Source: Minisyncoccota bacterium
Lineage (GTDB): Bacteria > Patescibacteriota > Minisyncoccia > JAHIHE01 > JAGLIN01
Direction of reading: 5' to 3'
Length of the DNA stretch: 46,702 nt
Assembly: GCA_028690055.1 (NCBI GenBank)
Contig: JAQVBZ010000013.1
Coordinates: forward strand, 1 to 46,702
The notes below the pieces were generated by a model, which was not told the DNA's origin, did not search any database, and saw nothing but the letters and a program-made list of their open reading frames with translations. Position numbers and translations under genes: made by a program. Below, one piece after another: positions 6,225-13,987 of the stretch (positions are counted from its first letter, which is position 1; every line of letters begins with the position of its first letter).

Positions 6225-8054
6225 ATGGATCCTAGCTTTTTTAGTTCGAAATCATTTCTAATTTTTGTAGCATGCTCCCTTTTGATGGTGCCGGTTTTGG
6301 TGTATGTCTTTCGTACCGATAGTAAATATGTTGAGGTCTGCGATGAGAATAATGGCGAATGCTATAGCGCCAGTATCCCTTATAGAGATTCTAAGCTCTC
6401 GGTTGAGGAAAGGTTGGATGACTTGATGGGGAGGATGACGATCGCTGAAAAAATTGGGCAGATGGCTTTGATTGAGAAAAATAGTATCAAAGATCCCGAT
6501 GATATCGCGAAATACGGGCTGGGAGCATTGGTTAGCGGGGGCGGGGGAAAACCTGCTGATAATTCGCCTGCAGGCTGGCTCGGCATGGTGAATGATTTTC
6601 AAAGTTATAGTCAAAAAACGCGACTGGGAATACCTCTCTTTTATGGCATTGACGCCAACCATGGACACGGCAATGTCATCGGAGCAACTATTTTTCCTCA
6701 CTCTATCGGCTTGGGCGCGAGCGGAGATCCTGACTTGGTGCGGGAAGTGGCGAAGGCAACCGCGGAAGAAGTAGCGAATACCGGGATCAATTGGATTTAT
6801 TCGCCTGATATGGATGTCGCTTTGGATATGAGGTGGGGTAGGGTCTATGAGACATTCGGTTCCGATCCCGAGGTGGCAGGTGTTCTCGGTGCGGCATATA
6901 TAGAAGGAACTCAATCTTTTGATTTGGGCGGTCAGAAGGTAGCTGCTGCCGCCAAGCATTACGTCGGTAATGGTTCCACGAAGTGGGGCAGTGCTATGAG
7001 TAAGGATTATTTTATCGATCAAGGGGATTCTGATATCAGTGAGGAGGAGATGCGTCGTATCCACATCGCACCTTTCCAAAAGGCGGTAGATGTCGGCGTA
7101 AAATCAGTCATGGTGGGGTTGAATCGTTGGAATGGGGAAAAAGTTTCTGCCGATAAACATCTTATCACAGATATCTTGAAAGAGGAGATGGGCTTTCAGG
7201 GCTTTGTCGTTTCTGATTGGTATGGTGTTTATGATAAAGAGAGCGACAGATATGATGCGACAGTGAGAGCGATCAATGCGGGAGTAGATATTGCGATGCT
7301 TCCTTATAATTATAAATATTTTTCCGATAGTATGCATAAGGCGTTGGCAAATGGAGATATCTCTCAAGCGCGCGTTGATGACGCGGTGCGCAGGATATTG
7401 AAAGCCAAATTCGAGATAGGCCTTTTTGACGAGAATACAGCAGACGTATATGACCTGGAAGTGGTTGGGTGCGAGCCACACAGGGAATTGGCTCGAAAGG
7501 CAGTCAGGCAGTCTTTGGTTCTGTTGAAAAATAACGGGACTGTTCCCATATCGAAAAACACTCCGAAAATTTTTGTGTCCGGTTCGGCTGCAGATAATAT
7601 CGGCAAACAGTCAGGAGGATGGACGGTGGAATGGCAGGGCGTCGATGGCAATTGGTTGCCCGGTACGACAATTTTGCAGGGCATAAAGAATGCAGCGTCT
7701 CCTGCTTCTAAGGTGGAATATAACTTGAGCGGCGACTTCGATAGTCTGGAGGGTTTGGCAGATATCGGTATTGCTGTTGTCGGGGAAGAGCCATACGCTG
7801 AAGGATGGGGGGATAATCCCAATCCAATTTTGTCTGCAGAGGATTTAGAGTCTATCGCTAATTTGAAAAAACATAGCAAGAAAATCGTTGTAATAATAAT
7901 ATCCGGCCGCCCCCTGGATATTAAACCATATGCCAAAGATTGGGACGCTATTATCGCGGCTTGGTTGCCGGGAAGCGAGGGGCAAGGAGTAGCGGATGTC
8001 CTGTTCGGCGATTATGCTTTTATGGGGACTTTACCTGTTGAATGGGAGCTGTAG
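6225..8054 (+). CDS. Glycoside hydrolase family 3 (beta-glucosidase-like), membrane-anchored
   Basis: This 609-aa protein is a GH3 exo-acting beta-glycosidase. Residues ~9-28 (FLIFVACSLLMVPVLVYVF) form a signal anchor, so the enzyme probably faces outside. The TIM-barrel domain has family blocks GIDANHGHGNV, MRWGRVYETFGSDP, AAAAKHYVGNG and GFVVSDWYGV, where Asp331 is the expected catalytic nucleophile. The alpha/beta sandwich domain ends with GDYAFMGTLPVEW, the usual GH3 C-terminus; no FnIII domain follows. Length agrees with ExoI-type enzymes of about 600 residues. The convergent YggT gene is separated by a bidirectional terminator. Substrate cannot be told from sequence. Confidence 0.93.
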   Translation: MDPSFFSSKSFLIFVACSLLMVPVLVYVFRTDSKYVEVCDENNGECYSASIPYRDSKLSVEERLDDLMGRMTIAEKIGQMALIEKNSIKDPDDIAKYGLGALVSGGGGKPADNSPAGWLGMVNDFQSYSQKTRLGIPLFYGIDANHGHGNVIGATIFPHSIGLGASGDPDLVREVAKATAEEVANTGINWIYSPDMDVALDMRWGRVYETFGSDPEVAGVLGAAYIEGTQSFDLGGQKVAAAAKHYVGNGSTKWGSAMSKDYFIDQGDSDISEEEMRRIHIAPFQKAVDVGVKSVMVGLNRWNGEKVSADKHLITDILKEEMGFQGFVVSDWYGVYDKESDRYDATVRAINAGVDIAMLPYNYKYFSDSMHKALANGDISQARVDDAVRRILKAKFEIGLFDENTADVYDLEVVGCEPHRELARKAVRQSLVLLKNNGTVPISKNTPKIFVSGSAADNIGKQSGGWTVEWQGVDGNWLPGTTILQGIKNAASPASKVEYNLSGDFDSLEGLADIGIAVVGEEPYAEGWGDNPNPILSAEDLESIANLKKHSKKIVVIIISGRPLDIKPYAKDWDAIIAAWLPGSEGQGVADVLFGDYAFMGTLPVEWEL

Positions 8055-8111
8055 TGTATGGTTGTTCGGGCACAGGTCATTTGATTTGCAGATTTTTTAA
8101 TTATGCTATTC

Positions 8112-8227
8112 TGTCATCCTGAAACCTAGGCCAGTAATATGCGGTTATTAAATTGAAACATAGTGTCTGTCTTGCATAGTTGCGGGATTCCGGATATTTT
8201 AGAGTACTAAAATTCCGGAATGACAAA
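8112..8227. repeat. Dispersed GTCATYCYGAA...GGAATGAC element, copy 1
   Basis: The segment begins TGTCATCCTGAA and ends TTCCGGAATGACAA, giving imperfect terminal inverted repeats around a variable interior. Related copies lie at 13190-13303, 13647-13789, 30197-30360 and 35346-35454. It is non-coding and sits between convergent genes. Confidence 0.7.
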
Positions 8228-8273
8228 TTAAAAAAGGGGAATCTTTGCAAGCAGAAAAAAGGCGCGTATGAAC

Positions 8274-8301
8274 AAAAAAGCGAATATAAAATCGCTTTTT
8301 T
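8274..8301. terminator. Bidirectional terminator between GH3 and YggT genes
   Basis: AAAAAAGCGA (8274-8283) and TCGCTTTTTT (8292-8301) form a perfect 10-bp stem with A and T tracts on both sides, serving both convergent genes. Confidence 0.88.
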
Positions 8302-8348
8302 GATTGCGCCGATATTTTCTTTTCTCGGCTATGTGTTTTGACAAAGTC

Positions 8349-8708
8349 TTATTTATCCTGTTGGTCCAGTTTCTCTTTTGCTTCCTCAGTCGTTACCGGT
8401 TGCCCCATCATTATCAGTTTGATGATGGTGTAGGCTATCACCCAATAAACGAAGATGGCAAGCAAGGTGGGCCATTCGAAAATCTTATTTTCGGAAGAGC
8501 TGACACTGAATACATTCAGAAAAGGGGCGACAAGCGGGTGAGAAAAATCGTAAACGAAATTAGTGAACCCGGCGTTGGCGTTTGCTCCCATAAGCTTCAA
8601 AACGAAGCGGAAGGCGAGCAGAACTTCAATCAGATAAAGTAAATACCAGACGACCTGCGTACCTCGATATAAGGGCTTGATGCTGGAAGAATTATTGGAT
8701 GGATCCAT
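8349..8708 (-). CDS. YggT family membrane protein
   Basis: This 119-aa protein has two hydrophobic segments (about residues 20-42 and 78-101), separated by the YggT-type stretch in which a conserved Pro-containing loop (SHPLVAPF) follows the first helix. YggT/YlmG proteins are integral membrane proteins linked to cell division or osmotic functions in other bacteria, without a defined biochemical role. The C-terminus is charged (EEAKEKLDQQDK). The next gene upstream on the same strand is the 49-aa membrane peptide, 33 nt away, so the two may be cotranscribed. Confidence 0.85.
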   Translation of the reverse strand: MDPSNNSSSIKPLYRGTQVVWYLLYLIEVLLAFRFVLKLMGANANAGFTNFVYDFSHPLVAPFLNVFSVSSSENKIFEWPTLLAIFVYWVIAYTIIKLIMMGQPVTTEEAKEKLDQQDK

Positions 8709-8741
8709 ATTCTTAATCTTAGCTGATTATCAACGTCCGCG

Positions 8742-8891
8742 TTAAAAAGGTTTTTTACCCCTGATAACCCTGATTAAAACCATAATGACGGCGAGCACCA
8801 ATAGAAAATGGATGAAGCCGCCGAGCGTGTATGAAGTAACCATTCCTAGCAGCCATAATATTACTAAAATGATAATGATGGTCTCAAGCAT
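8742..8891 (-). CDS. Lmo0937-type small membrane protein
   Basis: This 49-aa reverse-strand gene encodes two membrane segments separated by a TSYTLGGFIHF turn, and ends in basic residues (RVIRGKKPF). This layout, with WLLGMVTSYTLGGFIHFLLV, is typical of the lmo0937 family of small membrane proteins found in many bacteria, sometimes linked to stress. It is too short to be noticed by simple length cut-offs. It lies upstream of and in line with the YggT gene. Function is unknown. Confidence 0.8.
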   Translation of the reverse strand: MLETIIIILVILWLLGMVTSYTLGGFIHFLLVLAVIMVLIRVIRGKKPF

Positions 8892-9017
8892 ATGTTTGGA
8901 CTTAGTGATTATCTTTCTATTAATGTCGACCTTGGTAATGAACAGTGCCTTTAACGATTATCTTGCGTTCTCTTCTTATAGTCTGATATAAATTGTTCTT
9001 TGGGTCAAATAATATGA

Positions 9018-9407
9018 CTTAAATTCCACTTTGAAGTGCAATTCCCTTTCAAACAAAAGATATCTCGTTTCGGGGTATAATAGTTACGTAGAATAACTAA
9101 TCATTTCATTAACTCTAACAAAATGTCTTATCAACAGCTTACTTTAAAACAATGTTTTCAGCTAGAGACACTGTTACAAACTATGGAGAACTAGAAATAG
9201 AGAGCAATGTGGATGAGGATTAGCGCCAGTACTGTTTCTCGTGAACTGAGAAGAAATGGGAAGGAAGAATATGAGGCGCGTAGCGCCCATAGCCTCTGTA
9301 AGAGGTGCAGGAAAACTGCCAAAAGAGGAACCAAGAGACTGCTTAATGATAAAGGGGTCTACTCCTTCGTAGAAGAGTATATCACGATAGGTTGGTCGCT
9401 AGAGTAA
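9018..9407 (+). mobile_element. Truncated IS30-family element, left end
   Basis: The first ~130 bp (TGAAGTGCAATTCCC onward, with a TATAAT box near 9076) match the sequence at 46577-46702, which is the left end of another IS30 copy. The transposase is broken and the right end is missing; a phosphotransferase remnant follows directly. Confidence 0.8.
9123..9407 (+). pseudogene. IS30-family transposase fragment
   Basis: The reading starts MSYQQLTLKQCFQLETLL, typical of IS30 transposases, but stops after 23 codons. A second piece in a shifted register resumes at the helix-turn-helix (ASTVSRELRRNGKEEYEAR) and runs to YITIGWSLE before stopping. The DDE catalytic part is absent. This copy cannot transpose on its own. 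Confidence 0.85.
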
Positions 9408-9412
9408 CTATT

Positions 9413-9841
9413 TACGACGAAGAAGTTCGGCAAGCAATTGTAGGTCTTAAGGGTAGAATCGATAGTGAAGCGGTGACTGTGATATGGGATGAAGCCATCG
9501 CGACAACATGGCAAAAATCACCCCGTGTGGGTTTATGGAGACGTCAGTACCGGTAATTTATTGGTAAAGAATGGTCAACTGAAGACTGTTATCGATTTTG
9601 GATGTTCAGCTGTAGGAGATCCTGCTTGTGTTTTATCAATTGCATGACACTTCTTGAAGGAGAAAGCCGAGAAGCTTTCCGTGCAGCCCTTTCTGTTGAC
9701 ACCGAAACCTGGGCCAGGGGACGTGGCTGAACACTATGGAAGACCTTTATTGCCCTTGCTGAATCTTACAGGTTAAATCTTTCTGAAGAAACAAAAAAAT
9801 CTCGAAAGATAATCAATGATTTGCTGAGCGATACGAATTAA
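9413..9841 (+). pseudogene. Aminoglycoside phosphotransferase (APH) family remnant
   Basis: Conceptual translation across frameshifts gives the C-terminal half of an APH-fold kinase. WVYGDVSTGNLLV corresponds to the HGDxxxxNLL catalytic loop, with His changed to Tyr. VIDFGCSAVGDPAC is the Mg-binding IDFxxxxxGDPxxD block. After a further frameshift come FINCMTLLEGESREAF and WARGRG, then a TGA where Trp is expected. At least two frameshifts and one stop make it a pseudogene. The N-lobe is gone, replaced by the IS30 fragment, so insertion or recombination probably killed it. Such enzymes phosphorylate aminoglycosides, macrolides or other small molecules. Confidence 0.8.
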
Positions 9842-9852
9842 AGCAAATTTTT

Positions 9853-9892
9853 AGAAGATATAAAGATAGAATAAATTTTTATATCTTCTTTT
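9853..9892 (+). terminator. Terminator-like hairpin after the APH remnant
   Basis: AGAAGATATAAA (9853-9864) pairs with TTTATATCTTCT (9878-9889) over 12 bp, followed by TTT. Confidence 0.6.
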
Positions 9893-10041
9893 CAAGCACA
9901 CCGTACATATTTGTGGTTTCGGAAAAGAAAACAATGAATTCTGGTCAGTTGCCCTATGCAGTGATTGCAATGAAGTGATAAAATATTGCCTTACTGTCTG
10001 CTTTCGGGTTATAGTAAAGTATAATAGTTGAAAAAATAGTA

Positions 10042-10677
10042 ATGAATACAAATATGAATTATTCCTTTATTTTTGATATAGGCGGAGTTTTGGTTGATTT
10101 TGATCTCAGTATAGCCATCAGAAGGCTTGAAAAGTTTTCTCCTTTCGGAGGTGAGGAAATAAGGGGGAAAATTTTTGACCAGAACATTGATGGCAGGAAT
10201 TTATTTGTCGATTATGAAACGGGCATCGTGGGTTCGTCGGAGTTTTTTGAGCAAGTAAAGCAACGGACGTGTTTGGATATGGATTATGAAGATTTTGCCA
10301 GGGATTGGTCGGATATCTTTACCGAGAATACGAAAATTTCTCATTTTCTGGAATCGATAAAAGACGATCCGAAAGTCATTGTTTCAAATATCTCTCCTTT
10401 GCATTGGGAGAGTTTATCAAAATATTACAATATAGACAATTTTTTCACAGAAAGTGAGATAATAAAATCTTATGAAGTCGGACTTCGGAAACCTGATTTC
10501 AGAATATTTGAAATGGCAAAAAAGATTCTTCCCGCTGATACGGAAATCATATATTTCGATGATTCGGAGGAGAATGTGAATGCGGCGTCCGAACTGGGAA
10601 TCCGGGGGATCAAATATGATTGCAGAGATAGCGATATCGATAAAATCGTAAATGAGCTTATCTATTTAAAAGGATAA
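10042..10677 (+). CDS. HAD-superfamily hydrolase (subfamily IA-like)
   Basis: This 211-aa protein is a haloacid-dehalogenase-type phosphatase. Motif I is FDIGGVLVDF, with Asp as nucleophile; the second acidic position of DxD is Gly, as in YihX-like sugar phosphatases. Motif II is VSNIS, motif III Lys lies in LRKPDF, and motif IV is YFDDSEENV. The cap domain of about 80 residues lies between motifs I and II, which fits subfamily I. It is likely a cytoplasmic phosphatase for a small phosphorylated metabolite. A TATAAT-like box lies about 20 bp before the start, and a terminator follows. Confidence 0.88.
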   Translation: MNTNMNYSFIFDIGGVLVDFDLSIAIRRLEKFSPFGGEEIRGKIFDQNIDGRNLFVDYETGIVGSSEFFEQVKQRTCLDMDYEDFARDWSDIFTENTKISHFLESIKDDPKVIVSNISPLHWESLSKYYNIDNFFTESEIIKSYEVGLRKPDFRIFEMAKKILPADTEIIYFDDSEENVNAASELGIRGIKYDCRDSDIDKIVNELIYLKG

Positions 10678-10709
10678 TTGAGAAGATACAAGGATTCTGA
10701 CTACATACT

Positions 10710-10739
10710 AAAAAACAGACATCTTTATGCCTGTTTTTT
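10710..10739 (+). terminator. Intrinsic terminator of the HAD gene
   Basis: AAAAAACAG (10710-10718) pairs with CTGTTTTTT (10731-10739). Confidence 0.75.
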
Positions 10740-10812
10740 GGTACGATTTAAGTGTTTGAATATCTTATAAATGGACTTAGAAGAGCTTGGATAGTTTTAG
10801 TATCTTATTCTG

Positions 10813-11574
10813 TTACTTGAATAGTAGAGGCAATAAGGTGAGCAGAAAAATATCGGTCGTAAAATGAGCTATCATTGCCGATTCAAGACCTTTCTTCCAA
10901 AAGAGCCACCCGAAAAAGATTCCTCCTATACCATTCAAAACAATTGCACGACCGATAATAAGCGGACTTAATGCCGTTAAAGATGCCGTAATGGGTAAGT
11001 GACCCAGGCCGAATATGATAGCGGCGAGAAGAATTGATATTATTATACCTGTTTTCGTCGGTTGATTTCGTTTAAACAGTTTCATGCCGATCCATATAAA
11101 GAATGTCATCAGAAACAGTCTCATCAATATCTCTTCCGCTATGCCCCCATAAAAGGAGGCTAGAAGTTTTTGCCAGATAGGCGCATAGCTTTGATGTGTG
11201 CTGATAGCAGCTCCTAGTGTGGTAAAAATAGCATCTGATACATAAATAAGCATAGCGGTGACAACGCCTATAAGGACAGATTTTCCTAGGATATCTTTTA
11301 GGATCTCATTATAGTTTTTCTTTTCTACCATTGCCTCAATGAGCGGGAGATGAAAGTCGATTTTTTTTGTAAAAAATAAGCCCAGGAATATGGCGATAGA
11401 AAAAAGGAGCAGGCTTTGAATAAATTGAGCGATAAATATGATTTCAATCGGCTGTCCTATCGCTTTTAATGTCTCTTCTTGAACGGTAACTATATACGGG
11501 AACACGCAGATTACGCTTATCATGCTTAAACTTAGCAGGATGGAAAATGTTTTCCAATTGATATAGTTCTTCAT
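10813..11574 (-). CDS. CPBP family intramembrane metalloprotease
   Basis: This 253-aa, multi-spanning protein contains the CPBP (Abi/CAAX-protease and bacteriocin-processing) motifs: EEILMR (EExxxR), FGLGH and HFTTD, which line the intramembrane active site. At least six hydrophobic segments can be seen. Members cleave prenylated or other membrane proteins; some give immunity to the producer's own bacteriocins. No bacteriocin gene is next to it. It is divergent from the following membrane-protein gene with a 168-nt shared regulatory region. Confidence 0.88.
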   Translation of the reverse strand: MKNYINWKTFSILLSLSMISVICVFPYIVTVQEETLKAIGQPIEIIFIAQFIQSLLLFSIAIFLGLFFTKKIDFHLPLIEAMVEKKNYNEILKDILGKSVLIGVVTAMLIYVSDAIFTTLGAAISTHQSYAPIWQKLLASFYGGIAEEILMRLFLMTFFIWIGMKLFKRNQPTKTGIIISILLAAIIFGLGHLPITASLTALSPLIIGRAIVLNGIGGIFFGWLFWKKGLESAMIAHFTTDIFLLTLLPLLFK

Positions 11575-11742
11575 ATTAGAATAAGTTAGTATAAATTAAT
11601 ATAATCCTTCATCTGTGAATAATTTAACACAAAATAAATGTGTCTGCCAGCATCTTACGCAATCGCTACTTTGTGTTATAATGCGGTAACAAAAATAACG
11701 GAACCGATGTTTCTTTTAATAGCTAATCATTAGACTAAAAGT

Positions 11743-12552
11743 ATGGTGATATCAAAAAAATCGATAGGACTTTCGATCCTAGCGGGTATCCTGATGGGGT
11801 GGGCGAGCTTTCAGGGGATATATCGAGCAGGTGCCTATTCGAACGAGACTTTAAATTGGGCGGCTCAGGCAATGGCGCAGGATTATGTAAGTCTTTATCT
11901 CGCTTGCCCTGCGCTTCTCATAAGTGCCTACCTTGCTTATAAAGGATCGTTCAAGGCATATCTTGTGTGGTTGGGGACTCTGATTTATGTGATATATTCC
12001 TATGCTCTTTATTCTTTTGCTATTCATTTCGGTCCGAACTTCCTGGTCTATGTCGCGGTGTTGGGGTTTTCTTTTTATGCCGCCGTCGGAAGTCTGATGG
12101 ATCTCTCGTGGCATAATCTTGCGGATAGTTTTGTCAGAGTAAAAACGAAATATCCGGCAATTCTTTTGTTTGCCATCGGTTTTATGTTTTATTTTCTCTG
12201 GCTAAGTGACATCTTTGCGGCGCTTTCCGATAATTCTCTGCCTGCTGATCTTGCCGAAACGGGACTTATCGTGAATCCTGTGCACGTTCTCGATATGGCG
12301 TTCATCTTGCCGGGGGCGATTTTTACGGCGTTAGCTTTGAGAAGGCGCAAGACCATAGGGTATCTATCCGCAGTTCCTTTTATGGTATTTTTCGCTATCA
12401 TGGGAATCGCCATCCTTTCCATATTTCGAGTTACTGCTCAATCGGGCTTTTCTGTAGCCGCTCCGCAGGTAATAATAATGACGGTTATCGTCATCCTCAG
12501 CCTAGCCGCCTCTCTACGGTTTCTTGGTGGAGTGAAAGATAAAGATAATTAA
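11743..12552 (+). CDS. Uncharacterised multi-spanning membrane protein
   Basis: This 269-aa protein has seven or eight hydrophobic helices, beginning with a signal-anchor-like first helix (SIGLSILAGILMGWASF) and ending in a hydrophobic segment followed by GGVKDKDN. No catalytic motif is recognised. A TATAAT box at 11677-11682 lies about 60 bp upstream. A terminator lies about 190 nt after the stop, beyond a G+C-rich repeat. Confidence 0.75.
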   Translation: MVISKKSIGLSILAGILMGWASFQGIYRAGAYSNETLNWAAQAMAQDYVSLYLACPALLISAYLAYKGSFKAYLVWLGTLIYVIYSYALYSFAIHFGPNFLVYVAVLGFSFYAAVGSLMDLSWHNLADSFVRVKTKYPAILLFAIGFMFYFLWLSDIFAALSDNSLPADLAETGLIVNPVHVLDMAFILPGAIFTALALRRRKTIGYLSAVPFMVFFAIMGIAILSIFRVTAQSGFSVAAPQVIIMTVIVILSLAASLRFLGGVKDKDN

Positions 12553-12619
12553 AAATAGGGTTTTTAGATTTTAGTGGTAAGACCGGCATCGGCGGAAAAA
12601 TAGATTAGCACCGGGCTAA

Positions 12620-12676
12620 CTTAGTCTGTGGCATAATGATTTTACCTTTATTCCCCCTCACCCCGACCCTCTCCCG
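12620..12676 (+). repeat. 57-bp inverted repeat, left copy
   Basis: The reverse complement of this segment recurs at 13869-13925 with six differences, all transitions. It ends in the G+C-rich block CCCCCTCACCCCGACCCTC. A third, partial copy of only the G+C-rich part is at 24941-24980. The two long copies enclose arsR and the thioredoxin-like gene. Confidence 0.85.
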
Positions 12677-12743
12677 GTGGGAGAGGGAGAAACACCGAAT
12701 GCTGTATGATTGGATTATAGAACAGATTCGGTTACTTTGGTAT

Positions 12744-12767
12744 AAGCTCTTTTAAAGGAGCTTTTAT
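12744..12767 (+). terminator. Intrinsic terminator
   Basis: AAGCTC (12744-12749) pairs with GAGCTT (12758-12763), with further pairing inside the loop and a short T-rich tail. Confidence 0.6.
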
Positions 12768-12799
12768 TGCGTATAAAACAATCAATAATTCGGAATAAT

Positions 12800-12858
12800 T
12801 TGACCGCATATTCAAAAAGGCATAATATATACTATATGAATACATATTGATATAGTAT
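12800..12858 (+). promoter_or_regulatory. arsR promoter and overlapping operator
   Basis: TTGACC (12800-12805), a 17-bp spacer and TAATAT (12823-12828) form a sigma70-type promoter. A 9-bp inverted repeat, ATACTATAT (12829-12837) and ATATAGTAT (12850-12858), spans the expected transcription start and reaches the ATG at 12857. The position fits autorepression by the encoded ArsR-family protein. Confidence 0.7.
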
Positions 12859-13156
12859 GAAACCGGAATGTTGCAATAATGATAAGCGTATCGAAGAAAC
12901 TCGACAAACAGTCGAGCTTTTGAAAGTTGTTGCCGAAGACAACCGGCTGAAGATACTATGCCTCCTTAAAGAGGGGGAACTGTGCGTATGCAAAATCATT
13001 GAACATCTGGGATTGTCCCAGAGTCTGGTTTCGCATCACTTGAAAGTTTTGAAGGATGCAGGACTGATTGAGGATAGCAAGAGGGGTTTGTGGGTGTATT
13101 ATTCGCTTACGCTGAAAGGAAAGAAGACGGCAAGTCTTATTTTGAAAATGAATTGA
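12857..13156 (+). CDS. ArsR/SmtB family metalloregulator
   Basis: This 99-aa winged-helix repressor has the family's ELCVCKIIEHLGLSQSLVSH segment, in which Cys-Val-Cys lies at the alpha-3 position used by CadC/ArsR-type sensors to bind thiophilic metals or arsenic. The recognition helix is LSQSLVSHHLKVLKDAG. A Cys-Cys pair near the N-terminus (KPECCNND) may add ligands. Such repressors leave DNA on metal binding. The inverted repeat over its own start suggests autoregulation, and the downstream thioredoxin-like, permease and ArsF/ArsG-like genes are the likely regulon. Confidence 0.9.
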   Translation: MKPECCNNDKRIEETRQTVELLKVVAEDNRLKILCLLKEGELCVCKIIEHLGLSQSLVSHHLKVLKDAGLIEDSKRGLWVYYSLTLKGKKTASLILKMN

Positions 13157-13189
13157 GAGGTTGAGGGGTATAGAAAATACATCAGAGAT

Positions 13190-13303
13190 TACGAATATTG
13201 TTTATAAAAATAGCTGTATTATCAAACGTATCAGCTTTCCCAGGTTTCTCAATCACAAGGGCACAAGATATTGTGCCCCTACGACTCGGAATGACATAAT
13301 TTG
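13190..13303 (-). repeat. Dispersed GTCATTCCG element, copy 2
   Basis: Read on the reverse strand, this starts GTCATTCCGAGTCGTAGG and continues through a GGGCACAA...TTGTGCCC hairpin, matching the copy at 30197-30360. It separates arsR from the thioredoxin-like gene, so it was probably inserted into the operon. The left limit is approximate. Confidence 0.7.
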
Positions 13304-13316
13304 TAAGATTATAACA

Positions 13317-13583
13317 ATGAAAATAGAAGTGCTGGGCTCTGGATGCCCGAGCTGTCACAAGCTTTTTGAATTGACTAAACAGGCTGTTAAAGATATGGGG
13401 CTTAAGGATGAAGTGGTGTATATTACTGATATACAAAAGATTATCGAGATGGGAGTGATGCAGGTTCCGGTTTTGGCGATTGACGGCAAGGCGGTAATGA
13501 CCGGAGCGACGAGTGATATTGAGAAGATAAAAGGGGTTATTGTAAAATATAGCGATACTGCCGGATTTGAGGCGAAAAAATAA
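13317..13583 (+). CDS. Thioredoxin-fold redox-active disulfide protein
   Basis: This 88-aa protein is a small thioredoxin-like protein of the redox-active disulfide protein 2 type. The CPSC motif (SGCPSCHKL, near residue 10) is the active dithiol, and VMQVPVLAIDG is the cis-Pro loop. It probably passes electrons to or from a partner, and such genes are often beside permeases of the ArsP/DUF318 family, as here. The open frame extends upstream to 13161, but that part reads through the dispersed repeat, so the ATG at 13317 is chosen. Confidence 0.88.
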   Translation: MKIEVLGSGCPSCHKLFELTKQAVKDMGLKDEVVYITDIQKIIEMGVMQVPVLAIDGKAVMTGATSDIEKIKGVIVKYSDTAGFEAKK

Positions 13584-13646
13584 GCAGTAATGGTTTAGGA
13601 TTACCCGAATAATCCCGTTAATATTATTTCCTGAGATAAAACATGA

Positions 13647-13789
13647 TTTGTCATCCCGAAAGATGTACTCATCTGAGGGATCGGAGAAATGCGGAAGAAT
13701 CTTCTGACGTTATATTTATATAAAACATTATAAGTAAATAGTACTATTCCCAGATTCCTCAATCGGAGTACCTCATTTCGGAATGACAA
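13647..13789. repeat. Dispersed GTCATYCYGAA...GGAATGAC element, copy 3
   Basis: It begins TTTGTCATCCCGAA and ends TTTCGGAATGACAA, with several internal short inverted pieces. The ends match copies elsewhere while the interior is variable. Confidence 0.7.
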
Positions 13790-13868
13790 TATCTTTATAT
13801 TATGCCAAATTAACTAAAGCTGTTCTACGATCCAGTCATATAGCATTTGGAATTTATCCCGCTTCGGA

Positions 13869-13925
13869 CGGGAGAGGGTCGGGGTGAGGGGGAGCAAAAG
13901 TGAAATCATTATGTCACAGATTAAG
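13869..13925 (-). repeat. 57-bp inverted repeat, right copy
   Basis: This is the inverted partner of 12620-12676. It lies 63 bp before the permease start. Confidence 0.85.
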
Positions 13926-13987
13926 TTGATTGGTATTATCTGTCGTACGAATCAGTTTTACGGTTACAATCATTATCTATTAAAACT

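Larger units (their letters stand above)
8055..8348. other. 294-bp spacer holding a dispersed repeat and a terminator
   Basis: No gene is supported here. It contains one copy of the GTCATCC...GGAATGAC repeat family (8112-8227) and the shared terminator at 8274-8301. Confidence 0.6.
12553..12856. other. 304-bp spacer with inverted-repeat copy, terminator and arsR promoter
   Basis: No gene is supported here. It holds the left 57-bp inverted repeat (12620-12676), a terminator (12744-12767) and the arsR promoter-operator (12800-12858). Confidence 0.65.
13584..13987. other. 404-bp spacer made mostly of repeats
   Basis: No gene is supported here. It contains a dispersed element (13647-13789) and the right 57-bp inverted repeat (13869-13925), which together separate the thioredoxin-like gene from the permease. 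Confidence 0.65.

Noticed and set aside
8785-8991. Forward 68-codon frame
   Set aside because: It overlaps the better-supported reverse-strand lmo0937-type gene and has no recognisable features.
9413-9841. Functional APH gene with TGA read as Gly
   Set aside because: Frameshifts are also present, the residue expected at the TGA is Trp, and other genes here end normally at TGA.
13161-13316. N-terminal extension of the thioredoxin-like gene
   Set aside because: The open frame reads through a dispersed repeat; the family's N-terminus begins at ATG 13317.
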